Shown here: positions 43,641 through 55,661 of the stretch, in pieces
Layout of the letters: the number at the start of each line of letters is the position of its first letter
How positions within the stretch are numbered: position 1 is the first letter of the stretch
NCBI GenBank assembly: GCA_003024175.1
Contig: MDYQ01000075.1
Span: 43,101-107,100 of the forward strand
Direction of reading: 5' to 3'
From: Planoprotostelium fungivorum
Taxonomy: Eukaryota; Evosea; Variosea; Cavosteliida; Cavosteliaceae
DNA length: 64,000 nt
Program-made: the position numbers and the translations under genes
The notes under the pieces: model-generated
What the model was told of the DNA's origin: nothing
The model's database searches: none
The model's input: only the letters and a program-made list of their open reading frames with translations

Positions 43641-44951
43641 CTACAGACCAGCGTACACGGGAGCGTCTTTCGAGGGAGGGATGATGAGTCGATCGATTTC
43701 TGATGTCCCTCTTGGTAGATCGACCGGCTGCTGCTTCAATCGCTTGGCCTTGACGAACAGAATGATGCAGACCGCGAGAACCACGACGGCACCGATGACG
43801 ATGATCAAGACGTACAATTGGGTGGTTGGCTGACAAGACTACGGAAGGTGAGGGGTGATGAAAGATGATGATGAGATGCGATATGATGTATGTTAAGAAG
43901 GTGTGAGACGATGTAGAGCTTATTGGATAATGATGTATGTTTCGTGGCGCATTTATCATGTAGATCTCGATGAAAACTCACGGAAGAACCTGCGTCGGCG
44001 ACGGAAAATCTTGGACAGGGTGTAGGCTGTACCGCTCCCTGCGAGCACTTTGTGTTCTCTGGACACTGTTGCGGTGATGACGTGGCATCGTAAGGACAAT
44101 AATAACCGTCGGGGCACGTCTGTTCAACTGTGAGTTGCATTCTCTACCGAATCGATTCACCTGGCAGGTTGTAGACTCTGTGGCACCCGTCTGGGAGCTG
44201 TAAGAACCTGTTCGAGTTAAGAAGAGAGCAAGAGAGAGTTCTCACCCTGGCCGCATGGAGCGCAAGATGTCATCTCGAAGGCAGAGTTGTAGGTGCCGGG
44301 ATCGCACGCTCTGCATAAGAACGAAGCTTGTGTGGAGGAATAACTTCCTGGAGAGCAAGGTTGGCACACTCCTCCCTCGCTGGTGGAGGTAAATAAAACA
44401 GAATAAAAGTGGAGCTCACATAGGGTTATAACGACCTGCCTTGCATTGGAGACAGAGGAGGTGACCGGGATCACTCGTGAATCCTTTGTAACATGGAGTG
44501 CAACTGATATGGATGAGTCTGTGTCGTAATGGAGATGTGATGACGGGAGGGAGCGTCACCTGGATTGGCCGGTCGAATTTGCATAGAAGCCACTCTCGCA
44601 GACTGTACAATTAGACTGGACGCTCGTTCCATTGGTGGGGCACTGGCCGATCGGACAGTCACCGGCGCATGTGGCTGAGGAATGTCAGTTGGTTGATGAT
44701 GACCTCGTAATCTCTAGAGTGAAAGAACGATTGAATCTCCGAAGATGTTGATATCCAATCTCTGTTGCGATGATATCATCCTATGGAATATATTCACCGT
44801 TTGTCGTTCTGTTAATAGATGATGTTCCTCTGGGGCATTCACCACATTCTCCTGATATCGCGTCAGGATCTTCCGGCCTCCATCTTGTCTCACCCTTGAT
44901 ATTCACGACGAGTAATATTGACAATAGGGCGAAAACATAGAGAGATCGCAT
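43641..44951 (-). CDS. Cys-rich type I receptor-like protein (ephrin/TNFR-like repeats)
   Basis: Start MRSLYVFALLSILLVVNIKG, a signal peptide. Then Cys-rich modules CGECPRGTSS, CTPCYKGFTSDPGHLLCLQC, GGVCQPCSPGSYSSTQASFL, CRACDPGTYNSAFEMTSCAP and CPDGYYCPYDATSSPQQCPE; the CxPCxxGxYs pattern is that of tyrosine-protein-kinase ephrin-receptor-like (GCC2/GCC3) repeats. One membrane helix (YVLIIVIGAVVVLAVCIILF) and a short basic tail end DAPVYAGL-stop at 43641. Introns of about 45 to 80 nt separate the modules. An upstream in-frame Met at 45014 is possible but would bury the signal peptide. Ligand unknown. Confidence 0.8.
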
Positions 44952-45198
44952 CTGAGCGATGTGTGTTCTTTGGATGTTTCTGCGATTATATAAAAAAGGA
45001 AATATTGCGTTCATTTATTCTCAACTCCCTTCGTTTGGGAGTCTGCACAGAAGCATTCCAGTCCTATCCAAATAGACATAAGTAGCACACCATACATCTG
45101 CTGGACTTCGCTCGTACCAAGCAACAGGACGGTTGCACGTTCCAAAGCGACAGTGCCTATGACAAAGATGATGACGAATCTCGATGGAAGGCATTTAT

Positions 45199-46026
45199 TT
45201 ACGCAGTACCGACCAAAGGTGTGGTCTCATTGTGTTGAAGGCTTTGGTAAGTGTGAGGGGGAGGGACTGCAATCGTTTGGGGTTGAGTCTGCTCGTGGCG
45301 GTGTCTCTCGTCGTGATGGTGATGGTGTTCGTGATCAGAATGGTGAGCAACTCCATGTTGTTTGATGTGGAGTGCTGCGAAGACGATGGCGATGATGAGA
45401 CCGATCATGGCAAGGAAAGCGAGGACGAAACCTGATCGAGCGTTGAGTGTGGGTGCACGGTTTTACCTCTCACCTGCTGGGTACCATTTCACTTTATCAG
45501 CTCTGAGAGCCACGTAGTAGTTGTAAGCGTAATCTTGCAGAGAGGGGAGGTACGCCAGGAAGATAGCGATGGCAACTGTCCAACGATCAGCTCGAGAATC
45601 GAGTATGATTTACGAATCTCACCGATCTCAGTGATGAATGCGACAACCAAGAGGGTCAAGTGAACTGCCTGTGCGACTCTTACGTACCGAGGAATCAACT
45701 GTTCAAAAAATCAGAATCGGTGATTGAGGTGATGGACTTTGACTCACGCCTGCGAGATCGAGGAGTCCTAAGAATAAAGCCGCCGTCGTGAGGGCAGCAG
45801 AGCTTATGAGTAATCGAAGCACCGTGATGGGTGCGACAGGTGCGATCCAGCACGACAGAGAACCCAAAGTCTCGCATGTGGTGGTGGTGAGGTGTAAGGA
45901 GACCGAAGCAGCCGTATCATCTTCATAATGAATCTTGACCACAAACCAGGGTACAAAGATTCCAATGAATAAGAGGAGGAGTGAGATCGCGGCTACGATG
46001 TTGGAAAATCGACATAAGAATGCCAT
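45199..46026 (-). CDS. Four-helix membrane protein with His-rich C-terminus
   Basis: Start MAFLCRFSNIVAAISLLLLF. Hydrophobic segments: ISLLLLFIGIFVPWFVV, RLLISSAALTTAALFLGLLD, AVHLTLLVVAFITEIG and FVLAFLAMIGLIIAIVFAAL, with a luminal loop containing paired cysteines (TTTCETLGSLSCWIAPVAP). The topology resembles tetraspan/claudin-like proteins, but no family signature is seen. The C-terminal tail HHSDHEHHHHHDERHRHEQ could bind metal. TGA/TAA frame end is at 45199. Introns near 45430-45475, 45570-45620 and 45700-45750. Confidence 0.7.
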
Positions 46027-46226
46027 GGCTGTTGCGTCGATGTTTTTGTAAAAGAGTGAGAAAACCGTTCGTGGTTTCTCGCTGTATTTCTGGCGTCAAT
46101 CCACGGAAGAGTAGTTCAGCAGAATTGAATGCCACACGAGCCGCGTTTCGTGAAGCAGAGAAGGAGATGAATGCTTTCGAAGGAAGAGACACTTGTGATC
46201 TGATGACTTTGACTGGAGTATATTAA
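46020..46226 (+). CDS. Possible small Arg-rich-presequence protein
   Basis: Frame starting MPWLLRRCFCKRVRKPFVVS and ending TAA at 46224-46226 (68 residues). The N terminus has the basic, non-acidic character of a mitochondrial presequence; the rest (SSAELNATRAAFREAEKEMN) is helical. It overlaps the divergent membrane-protein start by a few bases. It could equally be chance. Confidence 0.28.
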   Translation: MPWLLRRCFCKRVRKPFVVSRCISGVNPRKSSSAELNATRAAFREAEKEMNAFEGRDTCDLMTLTGVY

Positions 46227-46557
46227 TATCACACATAAGAGGAAAACTTCCTCCTCGTTGACTTTATTCTTTATCAGTATATTAATATCGTTCTATGCAT
46301 CTGTGTCGCTCTCGATCGATTGATAAGACTCCACAGTATTTTGCGACCTGAGAACGAGAACGACATGTTAATTAGAATATGTGCTGTGACTTCTGCATGG
46401 CAAAGGTGATTGTAGAATGACAAGGTGGTGATCACTTGAAAGATCCTCCATAAGAGAGAGCAAAAATACACCGAAAATAAATCAACCACGCAACGCACTC
46501 TTGATACTTTATTTACATGAACATGACCGACTCTATCCTATCTGTTCTGTTCGAGCA

Positions 46558-46917
46558 TCAGCACTCTTGCATCTGTACCATATATCTATTTCACGTCATA
46601 TTGATCGTGAATGAAGATGGAAACGACCCACGTACCTCGCTCGACGATTCTGAAACCATGTTTGGATCCTCCGTACCTGCATTTTTCAGAATAAAGAACG
46701 ACTCTATAAATCGACGCACACTCGTGTTGAGTCGACGGGCCAGCTCTTCTTTCTCGCTCTGGGATGGATACGGGTACCTTCTATAAGCTTCTTGTAGTTG
46801 CATCACTTGGCTCTGTGAGAACGCGTGGCGCTTATTTATGGCTGTATATATATCAGAGATGTTGGGTGGGGTCAAGATAGAACTCACTCTCTTTGGGTTG
46901 TTGAAAGTAGAAGACAC
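46558..46917 (-). CDS. Minimal homeodomain protein (about 69 residues)
   Basis: Spliced from four small exons: MSSTFNNPKR (46888-46917), intron 46831-46887, RHAFSQSQVMQLQEAYRRYP...EELARRLNTS, a short intron, VRRIQTWFQNRRA, another intron, then RYMVQMQEC-stop at 46558-46560. The reconstructed protein contains the helix 3 hallmark WFQNRR with Asn, so DNA binding is expected. Without the splice, the unspliced frame hides helix 3 (RRFIESFFILK). The protein is essentially only a homeodomain, with no visible regulatory region. The typical-size (60-residue, non-TALE) loop is apparent. Confidence 0.85.
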
Positions 46918-47620
46918 GACAGTTGTTAGTTGGACTCGTTGGTGCCTTCTCTTCCTCGTTGGACAACAGAGACGAAACTTTCATTATTTTTCTGGTGGTC
47001 TGTGCTGCTCCCTGTCTCTGTGTGGTCTATTTTATAAATGTTCCGATCGTTCCGTCTGATTGGTGCCTTCCCCTTATAAACCGATCATTCACCGATAATT
47101 CCACCTGATGCTCCTCCAACTGCAAGCCGACTCTCTTTTTACGCCATCCCGTATTAATTCCATAGGCCAAGTAGTCTGTATTCCTACTATCGGGGTTTTA
47201 CTGAGTGCATGCGTAGGATGCTATATCTTTAAGCTGACATCCTTTGGCATTTTCGGCACCTTTCGTGGTATACAGCGCAGACAGATTTGCACCGAACAAA
47301 CACAAATGATAGACGGTATGCTGAGGCCGATCAATTCCTTACGTGAGTGTTCTCGGCGGTGGTGGCAGTCTGTGTGACCCCTTCGTCATCCATTGAAATC
47401 CAGGGCCCTTTGGCGTGCGGGTCCGCTGTGACTCAAATGGAGGAATGGGGAGAGAATGGTGTCTTCTGAAAGGGTTGCCGGGTGACGTGAGAACGGCATG
47501 AGAAGACTCGACGAAGATGAGAGGGCGAAGACATGATGAGACGAAAGACATGATTACACTTTATCATACTGTTCCTTTGAATTTCTCAGGCACCTGCATC
47601 ATGATTAGTTGTGACGTCAT
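46918..47620. other. Intergenic region without a convincing gene
   Basis: Contains the promoter side of the homeobox gene and the 3' flank of the M3 peptidase. Short frames (for example 47108-47377, 47339-47551) show no domain or coding-like features. Confidence 0.5.
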
Positions 47621-50345
47621 TCACATCGACATCGTCTCACCGATCTCTTTCAAGAAGGCCTCGTTGGAGGGTTCCCTTCCCAAAAAGTCTTTCAGTAAGA
47701 TCATGGCGTCTGCTGTACCACCTCGGCTGAGTATGATATCTCTGTATCTCTTTCCCAGCTGTTCGTTGAGCACTCCCTGCCGCTGGAACTCTCCAAACAT
47801 GTCGCACGAGTAGACTGAGAAGGTGATGAGACGATGATGAGACGGACCATCACATGTTTCTCACCTTTCGACCAGAGGTAACCATAGTAACCCGCCTCGT
47901 AGCCTCCAACGATATGACCGAATGCGGCGGCACCGTTCGTACCGGGCTGAGATGGGGTGAGGGCGATCTACAACGCGTCAGTTTCATCACGATGAGGAGG
48001 TCACGTGACCTTATCGATCAGCTCGTGCCACACTCTGGCGCTGTCTATAGGGCCGCTGGCAGAGTGTACTGTCATGTCATACATTCCAAAGAAGATCTGT
48101 CTCCTGTTCTTGAAGGCCTCCAATACATTCTTCGCCTTGATCAATTTCGTCCTCAGCTCTTCCGGTAACGTCTGAAGAAAATTAAACCTTAAAACCGACC
48201 GTACACGACGTCTCCACCTCTCCGGTCTTGAAGTGAGCGGACAGCTCATGCAGGGCGTCGGACTCGTAGCACCAATTCTCCAGCATCTGTGATGGTGCTT
48301 CGACGAAATCTCGTTGAACGTTCGTTCCAGCGAAACGGCTGAATCTCGCCGTGGAGCACAGCTCGTGCATCACGTGACCGAATTCGTGGAAATAAGTCTC
48401 GACCTGGGGGGATGAGATTTAGATCTTCGATCATCTACAACGAGACGTACTTCGTTGAACAAGAGGAGGGAAGGTTTAGACGGTGTTGGTTTCGTAAAGT
48501 TGGCGACCATGGCTGCAGAGGGGTACTGTCTGCCACCATCTACAACGATGAGATATACGATAAGAAGTGAATGGACTCACTCGGCAATTGAAATCCTTGC
48601 AAGAGACCAAACTCTGCGGCGTGTCCGTATTTTCCATCTCTCGGGTGGAGGTCGAGGTAGAAAAATCCGACTAATTGTCCGTCGGTGGCATCTACAACGC
48701 GGTACTGCTCCACGTCATCGTGCCACACGTGACGTTCACTACGGCTCAATTGTTCGAAACGGAGGCCCAAGAGTTTCTGGTAGATCTGAACGGAATTGAG
48801 ACGTGAATTTAGGACACGCATTCTTCACCTTCAACAGGCCACTGGTGACCTTTTCCATCGGGAAGTATTCTTTGATTTTGTTGTGATCGACCTTGTCATC
48901 ATCAGCATCACCATCATCATCATCATCACGATGTTCACCTCGTATTCTCTCTCTAACAGAATATTCTCGTAATATCTCCAGTCCCAGATGTTTAACTTTC
49001 CATCGAATGCCTCTCCTCTCTTCTCCTTCTCTTCCTTCTTCAGTTGCAAGAGTGTCTGTCGGTCACGGTTGGCACCACCGTCGAGCTTAGAGGATAGGTT
49101 CTCGAGAAAGTGCAGGACAGTCTTCGAGTCTTTGGCCATCTTCAATTCGAGGGAGAAAGCTGCGGGTGTTTCGTATCCCAACAAAGAAGCCTCCTCTGAC
49201 GTGATGATGAGACGAAATGATGACGATCACGATAATGATCGACGACGACTCGATGATGATGATCGACTCGATCGTGATGATGATGCACCTTGACGTAAAG
49301 ATATGATCTCCTCCAACAGGGGCGTATTCTCCGTCATGCATTTTTTCGAATTGGCTTCTTCCATCTTTCTCCTCGTCTCCTCCACCTTGCACGTCTGCAG
49401 GATGGGAATGATATCGGGATATTTCAGAGTGAGGACGTACTGATCGTCTTTCTTCTCCAAGTTGTGGATGAAGTCATCGGGCATACCTTCGAGGGCTTCT
49501 CTAGGGAAGAGGACTTTTGTCACGTCTTCGTTGAGGTTCTGCTGGAATTTGTTCTTCAACTCGCTCATTTCTGGTAGAATTAGAGGAGACAGATGAGATG
49601 ACGCACTGTTCTTGATCTCGGTGACGCGATCGCGGCTCTGCTGATCCAGGGCCATGCCGCTCCTGCGGTAGTCTTTCAGGAGGTATTCGAGAAGTCTTCC
49701 TTCTTCTCCCTCCAATTTAGAAGACTGTTTGATGGATCAGATGAGATGGATGATGAGAGGAGCTCACGTCTGGATTTTGAGATTCGTATTCTTTGATGCT
49801 GTTGTATAAGTCGGAACGAGAGAAGATGAGGGTTTGAGCTGCATCTAATTTCGTGGCGGCTGCATTGGAAGCGTCTCTCGTTCTGAACGTTTTGTCACTT
49901 GTCTGTGTCATCTCACGTCGTTCACTCACTCTTTATCGGTGGAAACGCTGGAAGGGAAGTCACAAGTGCTGCGAGCTGATGCGAATTCTCCCTCTGCGTC
50001 GGCAAATGCTTTGATCGTATTTTCAAAAGTTCTCTTCTCTTTAGGTACGGCGACGATAGCGTCTAAACTCTGTGTGTTGTGAGGGGAAGTCACAGAACGA
50101 AGATGATATCGGTGAATCATCTTCACCTTGTTGAGCGTGCTGATCGCTTCCTCAGTCAATTTCTCGATTTGAGAGGGGTTTACGTCGAATCGAAGACGGT
50201 TTGGAAAAGTCCTCTCAGTCATTCGGAATGGGTTAAATTTGAAATTAGAGAAAGAGATGTTCCTTGTTTGATGATAAGAACCAACTGTTTTGAATGAAGA
50301 TGGGCGTGTCTGCCGGAAAATGTTGGTGATCATCTCTGTGCTCAC
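47621..50345 (-). CDS. M3-family zinc oligopeptidase (thimet oligopeptidase/neurolysin-like)
   Basis: Cleaves short peptides in cytosol or mitochondria. Start [20 protein letters not shown]; an internal Met ([20 protein letters not shown], about 50222) would give a cytosolic form, and the longer start resembles a presequence. The active site is [20 protein letters not shown] (about 48385 downward), carrying HEFGH with both His ligands and the catalytic Glu. The third ligand is in [12 protein letters not shown]. Flanking M3 segments: [20 protein letters not shown] and [20 protein letters not shown]. It ends [20 protein letters not shown]-stop. Several introns carry TCTACAACG modules (about 48435, 48540, 48690). 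Confidence 0.92.
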
Positions 50346-50786
50346 GTGACGTCACTATAAACTACAACGAGAGTATTTTTATCATTATGAAACGATCCCT
50401 GTTCACTGTCTCTCGACACAATTCAGGTAAGTCTTCAACGATCCTTCATCTAACTCCTTAGATAATTAGGCTCCGCTCGTCTGTAAACTCAGCGAGCAGA
50501 CCGTGTGATAGATGGAGGTATCAAATTTAATTATGTAAATAGGTGGATGCAGATAAACTAAGTAATTCGCTCACTTCAGTTATTGAATAACACGGTGAGT
50601 CATGTTGTGATGCACGCATCAGTGAACCTAGTGGTTGTTATGAGGAATTAGTCTGCTATGTACACTTGGACGAGACATATAATCTAGACTGCCTGAGAAC
50701 TCCGACTCCAGTGCTAACATCTCCATAGCATAGTATCACTGTTATAATGTATCTGTGCACAAGGTGAAGAGGAGGGAGACACATTG

Positions 50787-51020
50787 TCATATAAGGAGGT
50801 TCTGTATTGTAATCCTCTGTGCCTGACTCTTACCCTTTCTTCGATGATACTCGAGCGTCTCCGTCTTCATATCTTCCCACTCCACCATCTCCATCACTTC
50901 ATGCTGCGGCACCCCCGCAAACTCTGGTCTCAGCGCTCTCAACGACAGTAGTGTCTCATACGGAGACTGTCTCCTCCTCTTCCTCGTTATTCCGTCGGTG
51001 GTTGCTGCTTTAGACATCAC
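50787..51020 (-). CDS. Hypothetical small basic protein
   Basis: Uninterrupted 77-codon frame with coding-like composition: KRRRQSPYETLLSLRALRPE, EVMEMVEWEDMKTETLEYHR. A nuclear-type KRRR cluster lies near the start. No family recognised. The 400 bp upstream of the M3 peptidase (50346-50786) show nothing else. Confidence 0.45.
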   Translation of the reverse strand: MMSKAATTDGITRKRRRQSPYETLLSLRALRPEFAGVPQHEVMEMVEWEDMKTETLEYHRRKGKSQAQRITIQNLLI

Positions 51021-53716
51021 GGATATGTATTAATGCCGACAGCAGTTGTGGTGGAATGCCCAATTACTCATTTATGAAGGCGCATTCCCGTTATTGTCAG
51101 GTCGCGATTTTCGCTGCCCGACGCGAACGGCCTGTCTTACGTGTCCATTTTCGTGGTGTGTCATGACCAATGATGCGAACCGTCAGATGTTGTTTGTATT
51201 TCATTGTGTGAAATACATGCGCGTGATCTCAACGGGTCTCACTGTCCTCGTCACGTCGTACTCGTGACCACGGCCGTGAGCAGTCCGATAAATGCATCAC
51301 GATCGTACTTGGCATTTGGTACAAGGTCACGCTACTATCTACCATCAGAATCCTTCACACACAGCTAAATGACCTACTTTGGCTCTCGAGTTGGAAAGGT
51401 TCAAGAAGGATGTCCACTCCTGATAGGTGGTGTTTTGGTTGGCGACGAGGGAATTGAAGACGATGAGGAAGAGCAACGATACACCACCAAATCGGCTGGA
51501 TCCGCAAAATGGGTTTTGGCTTGCGGGAGATGTTTTCTTCCAATTCTATAACAGTTTATCCGAAATATCTGGGGGTCATTTTCCGGCCCTGGCGGTCTAA
51601 CGATTTCAAAAATCGTATTCCATTCCGGACACGTACCATTCTGGACACGTATTCCATCTCGAATACGATGCATATTTCGATCCAAATATGAATTGAAAAC
51701 AGCGTCTGTACAATGCAGACCTCCATATGTGTTGCCTCGGATCGATTTTGTGGTAGTTAAGTGCTCCTTATGGCCAGAGTTTTACATGATTATGATGTTG
51801 TGACGTTGTGCACCGTGAAATGAGTAACTCACGTGAGTGTACGGACAGAGAGATTGGTTGATAGCCACATAAGAAAAAATTGAGCAATATTAAGCCATGA
51901 AATCAGAAATCTATCCGGCGGAGACCGTCTACAGTGGAGATCTAAATATCGTATTCCATTTTTGATAAAGGAATGAGAGAGGAATCTGGATCGATCGTTG
52001 TGTATTGATCGGCTCATCTGGGCTTGATTCGCCTGATCGGGTGATCTGATCATCACATCATGACGACGGTGATCTAATGGTCTATATATATTGCAAAAAA
52101 GTGTCTCATCTGCGCACGACCCAAAAAATAGCCCTGCCAGGGGCTCAATTTATTGTGCTCATTGTTCGATGATATTTTGACATTTTCTCATTAGATTGAT
52201 TGTGTTACACAGAACAGGTGGATAAACATTACTTATTCAAATATGATGTGTGTGGTGGACCCCCTCCTCAGTCTCTGCTTGCTAAACGAGGTTTTTCAAG
52301 GTCAACACTGCGATCACAAGACGTACTATAAGGCCGCCTTCGCAATCGGAACCTCCGTGCAACGTTTTCGTTTGTAGAAAGGAATTTTAAAACAAAAACG
52401 TTTGGAATACGCTCTCTCTGCCTCGACCAAAAAAACCTAAACCCTATCCCTGCCAGGGGTTCAATTTATTGTACCGTCAGGTCATCTGCTGTCTCTCCAA
52501 GATGGCGAGCGAGATCTCTTTCAATCATCTCATGAAGTCGCTAAACGAGATATCTTCAGAACCATGCCTCCACTCGTCCGTGACATCTGTCATTGCGTTT
52601 GTCGTTGCTACAATTAGCGCTGAGTCTTCTCTGTATGCTGATACTAGCATTTTGCCGTTTGAAAACACTCGGAACTGTCATCATGTAATCCGTGCAGCAT
52701 GATCGTGTACAGCGGTGTATCCTCAGTCAGCTTCAAACCAAAGGTCAAAAATCGGTCCCTGTGAATGATTCCATGAATCCTGCCCGACCAAACCATCGAT
52801 CTCCACAGATAGATAACTTGTGTCTCTGAGCTATGCTTCGTACGGTTGCTGGGGCCTGATACGGCTTGGTGTGTTTTGTAATCTCTAGGATGCAGGAAAT
52901 GAGGTAAAGACGGCTCGCTATACCAATTTCACGGCCATAATGACTACTTTCCATCCTACGGGCTCTGGTTTACGGATGTAAACGACCATTGGATGAAAAC
53001 CGTGCCAAGAGTGTTGGCACCGTCTCGTCGACAGTTGAATTTCCGCCCGGTATGATGGCTGATTCAAAGTTGAGGTTCAGAATCTTCCAGATGTTTTGTC
53101 CCAATCGGCGTCAATGTACTTTGCCACCCTTTCATCTCGACTGACGGAGAAATTCGTGATGTTCAGCCATGCACGGTGCATCTCCAAAAGTTGAATAGCG
53201 GCATATTTCTCAATGTCCTCTGGCAGAAGCTCCATCTTGCGACGTTTTCTAGTATTTTTGTTGATAGGAAAGGTTTTGATCATGAAATCGCGCATTTCCT
53301 GTTGCACTGAGCGGTCGAAGAGGCCTGGAAAATTGACACCGGTGTTACGGAGTTACGAGTTCCGAATGGTTTGCGGTTGAGAATGGTTTCTCTTGTTCCC
53401 TTGCGAATACGATCGTCATCTCGTGAGTGCATCTGTCGGATGATCTCTACATCAGCTTCCCTCTTTCGCGTTCATGAACGTCTGTCGTCGGTGAGAAACA
53501 TCCATAGACCTGATCCTTCATCGTCCACCACCGAATAGATTGGAGAAGAAGTCTTTGGCGTTCTGAAAGCCTCCATCGGGTTCGACTGAGATTACGTCGT
53601 ATCGCATATCACAGAAATGAGAATATTCTCACGAGGGTCCATGGGTCAGGACGATTGGCCAAAATTTAGCATTAGCCGCACCCGGCGGAAATGAGAATAC
53701 CAATCGGTTTCAATGA
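51021..53716. other. Gene-poor, probably decayed region
   Basis: No intact gene. Coding-like but interrupted minus-strand pieces include PEDIEKYAAIQLLEMHRAWL / WLNITNFSVSRDERVAKYID (about 53077-53307), GREIGIASRLYLISCILEIT (about 52800-52940) and NGKMLVSAYREDSALIVATT (about 52540-52660). They may be remnants of one gene or element; no family recognised. Two direct copies of CCCTGCCAGGGGYTCAATTT lie near 52131 and 52453. GTATTCCATTCCGGACACGT-like words repeat near 51619-51650. Confidence 0.45.
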
Positions 53717-53827
53717 ATGAGTGAATATAAGAGGATTTTGAGGCTTTTTAGCCTGAAGAAGTCCGAGCCGACGGAACGAACCGACGGGATGATTCTGGTG
53801 AGTCCAAAGACATTGATAGAAGAACCA

Positions 53828-54737
53828 ATGAACACAACAATTCATAATAACCTGTACGGCTATGAGCCCTCCGTTCCGCTTGCCACCATAGCTGTGATTT
53901 CTTACGCCCTGGCCGTGACGATTGGAACCATCTTGACGATCTATTATAGGCAATGGAACATGTTAGTATTAACAGGGTCAGGAATAGGTGATCACCACTT
54001 CCTTCTCTGCATGACACGAAACAATGTTGATCGATCTACAGCGGATGTTTTGGGATATGCATTACGTATATCCTCCGCACAGAAACCAGGACAATTAACA
54101 TTGTACATCGGAACGACTCTTTTCATCTTATTGCCGCCCACGGTCGCTGCCACCATCAGCTACGGTACCTTAGCCAAGATGTGAGCTTGCCTCTTCTGAC
54201 ACGATCTGACATAGTCACGACAGGATGGAGAGGTCGGGTTCGAAGACAAAATTATTTACACCCAAGATCACCAAATGGGGATTTCTCGTCACCGACGTGT
54301 CTGCTTTCTTTCTTCAGGCATCAGGTGGTGGCCTCATGGCTAGGAGTGGAACAGCCAACGCAGGCCGGTTCATCATCGTCTTTGGTCTGGTCGTCTCCTT
54401 GGCGTGCTTCATCTTCTTCGAGGGGCTGACGATCTGGGCCAATATCAAGGCCAGGAAGATGCTCGACTTTGGAGAGGAGGCACCGAAATGGCATCATCTT
54501 TTCATCGCGCTGCACCTCAGCATGCTCATGTTGATCATCCGTTCCGTCTATCGAGTAGCGGAGTTCGCCCCGGGCTATCACTCCGCTTTGGCCCTGAATG
54601 AGGGAGCCTTCTACGGATTAGATGGTGTACCGGTGCTCCTCCTCTATGTCCTGTGGATCCCTCTTCATCCCGGTATAATGATGAGAGGTTTCAAAGACAC
54701 GGAGGACATGATGAGGAAACCGCTCCACAATAATTGA
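53828..54737 (+). CDS. RTA1-like seven-helix membrane protein
   Basis: Related to the fungal RTA1/RTM1 lipid-translocating-exporter family. MNTTIHNNLYGYEPSVPLAT starts a short glycosylated N terminus before helix 1. Family-type segments: DVLGYALRISSAQKPGQLTL, LLPPTVAATISYGTLAKM, TDVSAFFLQASGGGLMA and HLSMLMLIIRSVYRVAEFAP, then VPVLLLYVLWIPLHPGIMMR. Introns 53983-54036 and about 54181-54230 keep the frame; TGA at 54735-54737. An upstream in-frame Met (53717) would add a charged 37-residue N terminus. The family is largely fungal, so presence here is notable; transport substrate unknown. Confidence 0.85.
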
Positions 54738-54997
54738 AATTAGGAGGAGAGATAAAATCAAGCATTCGTCAGCACTCTGTCTGGTCCTTAAGATTAAGGT
54801 GCAGTGATGAAAAAAAGTGTGCAACGCTCCCGGTCAAGCTTTCCATCTCAACTGGCTGCTTGTGTGCAGGAATTTGGAGACAGGGAGAGTGGTGGAAAAT
54901 ATTTACAAGCCAAGCGTGGGACGGTTTACATGTAAAAAGAAATCTCTTTTTACGCCCCCGCGGGGATATCCAAAACAAAGCGAATTCGCGACCCAAC

Positions 54998-55510
54998 ATG
55001 AGACAGATCACCCTCTCGATCTTCTTCATCGCAATCCACACGGCACAATCGACACTCAACTCATGTTTTGTCAATCCCAACGTGACCCAGTGTCTCACTC
55101 AAACTGGATGTGTATGGTGCTATTCGGGGTCAATACGATCGCGTGACGGCTTGACCTCAAAGACGGGAGATTTCTGCTGGTCCGGCCACTTTCTCAGTCT
55201 GAACAGCAGCAATGGTGACATCCTCCAATGCTCTCCCGGAATGCTCGCCAGTGTCTGCCTCCTACCCGATGCCACTTACATCGTCATGCCAGTACTCATC
55301 GTCTTGGGCTGCTGCATCTATGCATTATGCAAGAGGAGAAAGAGAGTTCGAACACACACCATCTTCTTCGAACACAGAGCATCGGAGAGGACATCCATCA
55401 ACCACCGCCGAACACAAGAATACACAATCAATCATTCGGTGCCCCATTACATGGCTATTCCCCCGCAGGATGGCTATCTGTTGGACAAGTCTGGTTACGT
55501 CACAGTATGA
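54998..55510 (+). CDS. Small Cys-rich type I membrane protein
   Basis: 170 residues, single exon. Signal peptide MRQITLSIFFIAIHTAQST, Cys-rich ectodomain reminiscent of a PSI fold (NSCFVNPNVTQCLTQTGCVW, then CYSG...FCWSG...LQCSPG), one membrane helix (YIVMPVLIVLGCCIYAL) and a basic then Tyr-containing cytoplasmic tail (GYLLDKSGYVTV). The Met chosen is the only one directly before the signal peptide. An AT-rich 260-bp upstream region separates it from the RTA1-like gene. Function unknown. Confidence 0.75.
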   Translation: MRQITLSIFFIAIHTAQSTLNSCFVNPNVTQCLTQTGCVWCYSGSIRSRDGLTSKTGDFCWSGHFLSLNSSNGDILQCSPGMLASVCLLPDATYIVMPVLIVLGCCIYALCKRRKRVRTHTIFFEHRASERTSINHRRTQEYTINHSVPHYMAIPPQDGYLLDKSGYVTV

Positions 55511-55661
55511 TTATTTATTCACGCCGTACATACACAAGAGAGAATATAAAGACGCCACGACACTAGATCACCTTCATCCATGTACGCTCAAACATCATGC
55601 AGCACGATCGAGCGAAGAGGAAGAGAGGACAGTGTTTCTCCGTCTATGCAGATCGAATGTC

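Noticed and set aside
46274-46498. Hydrophobic 74-codon minus frame
   Set aside because: AT-rich flank of the homeobox gene; composition not coding-like.
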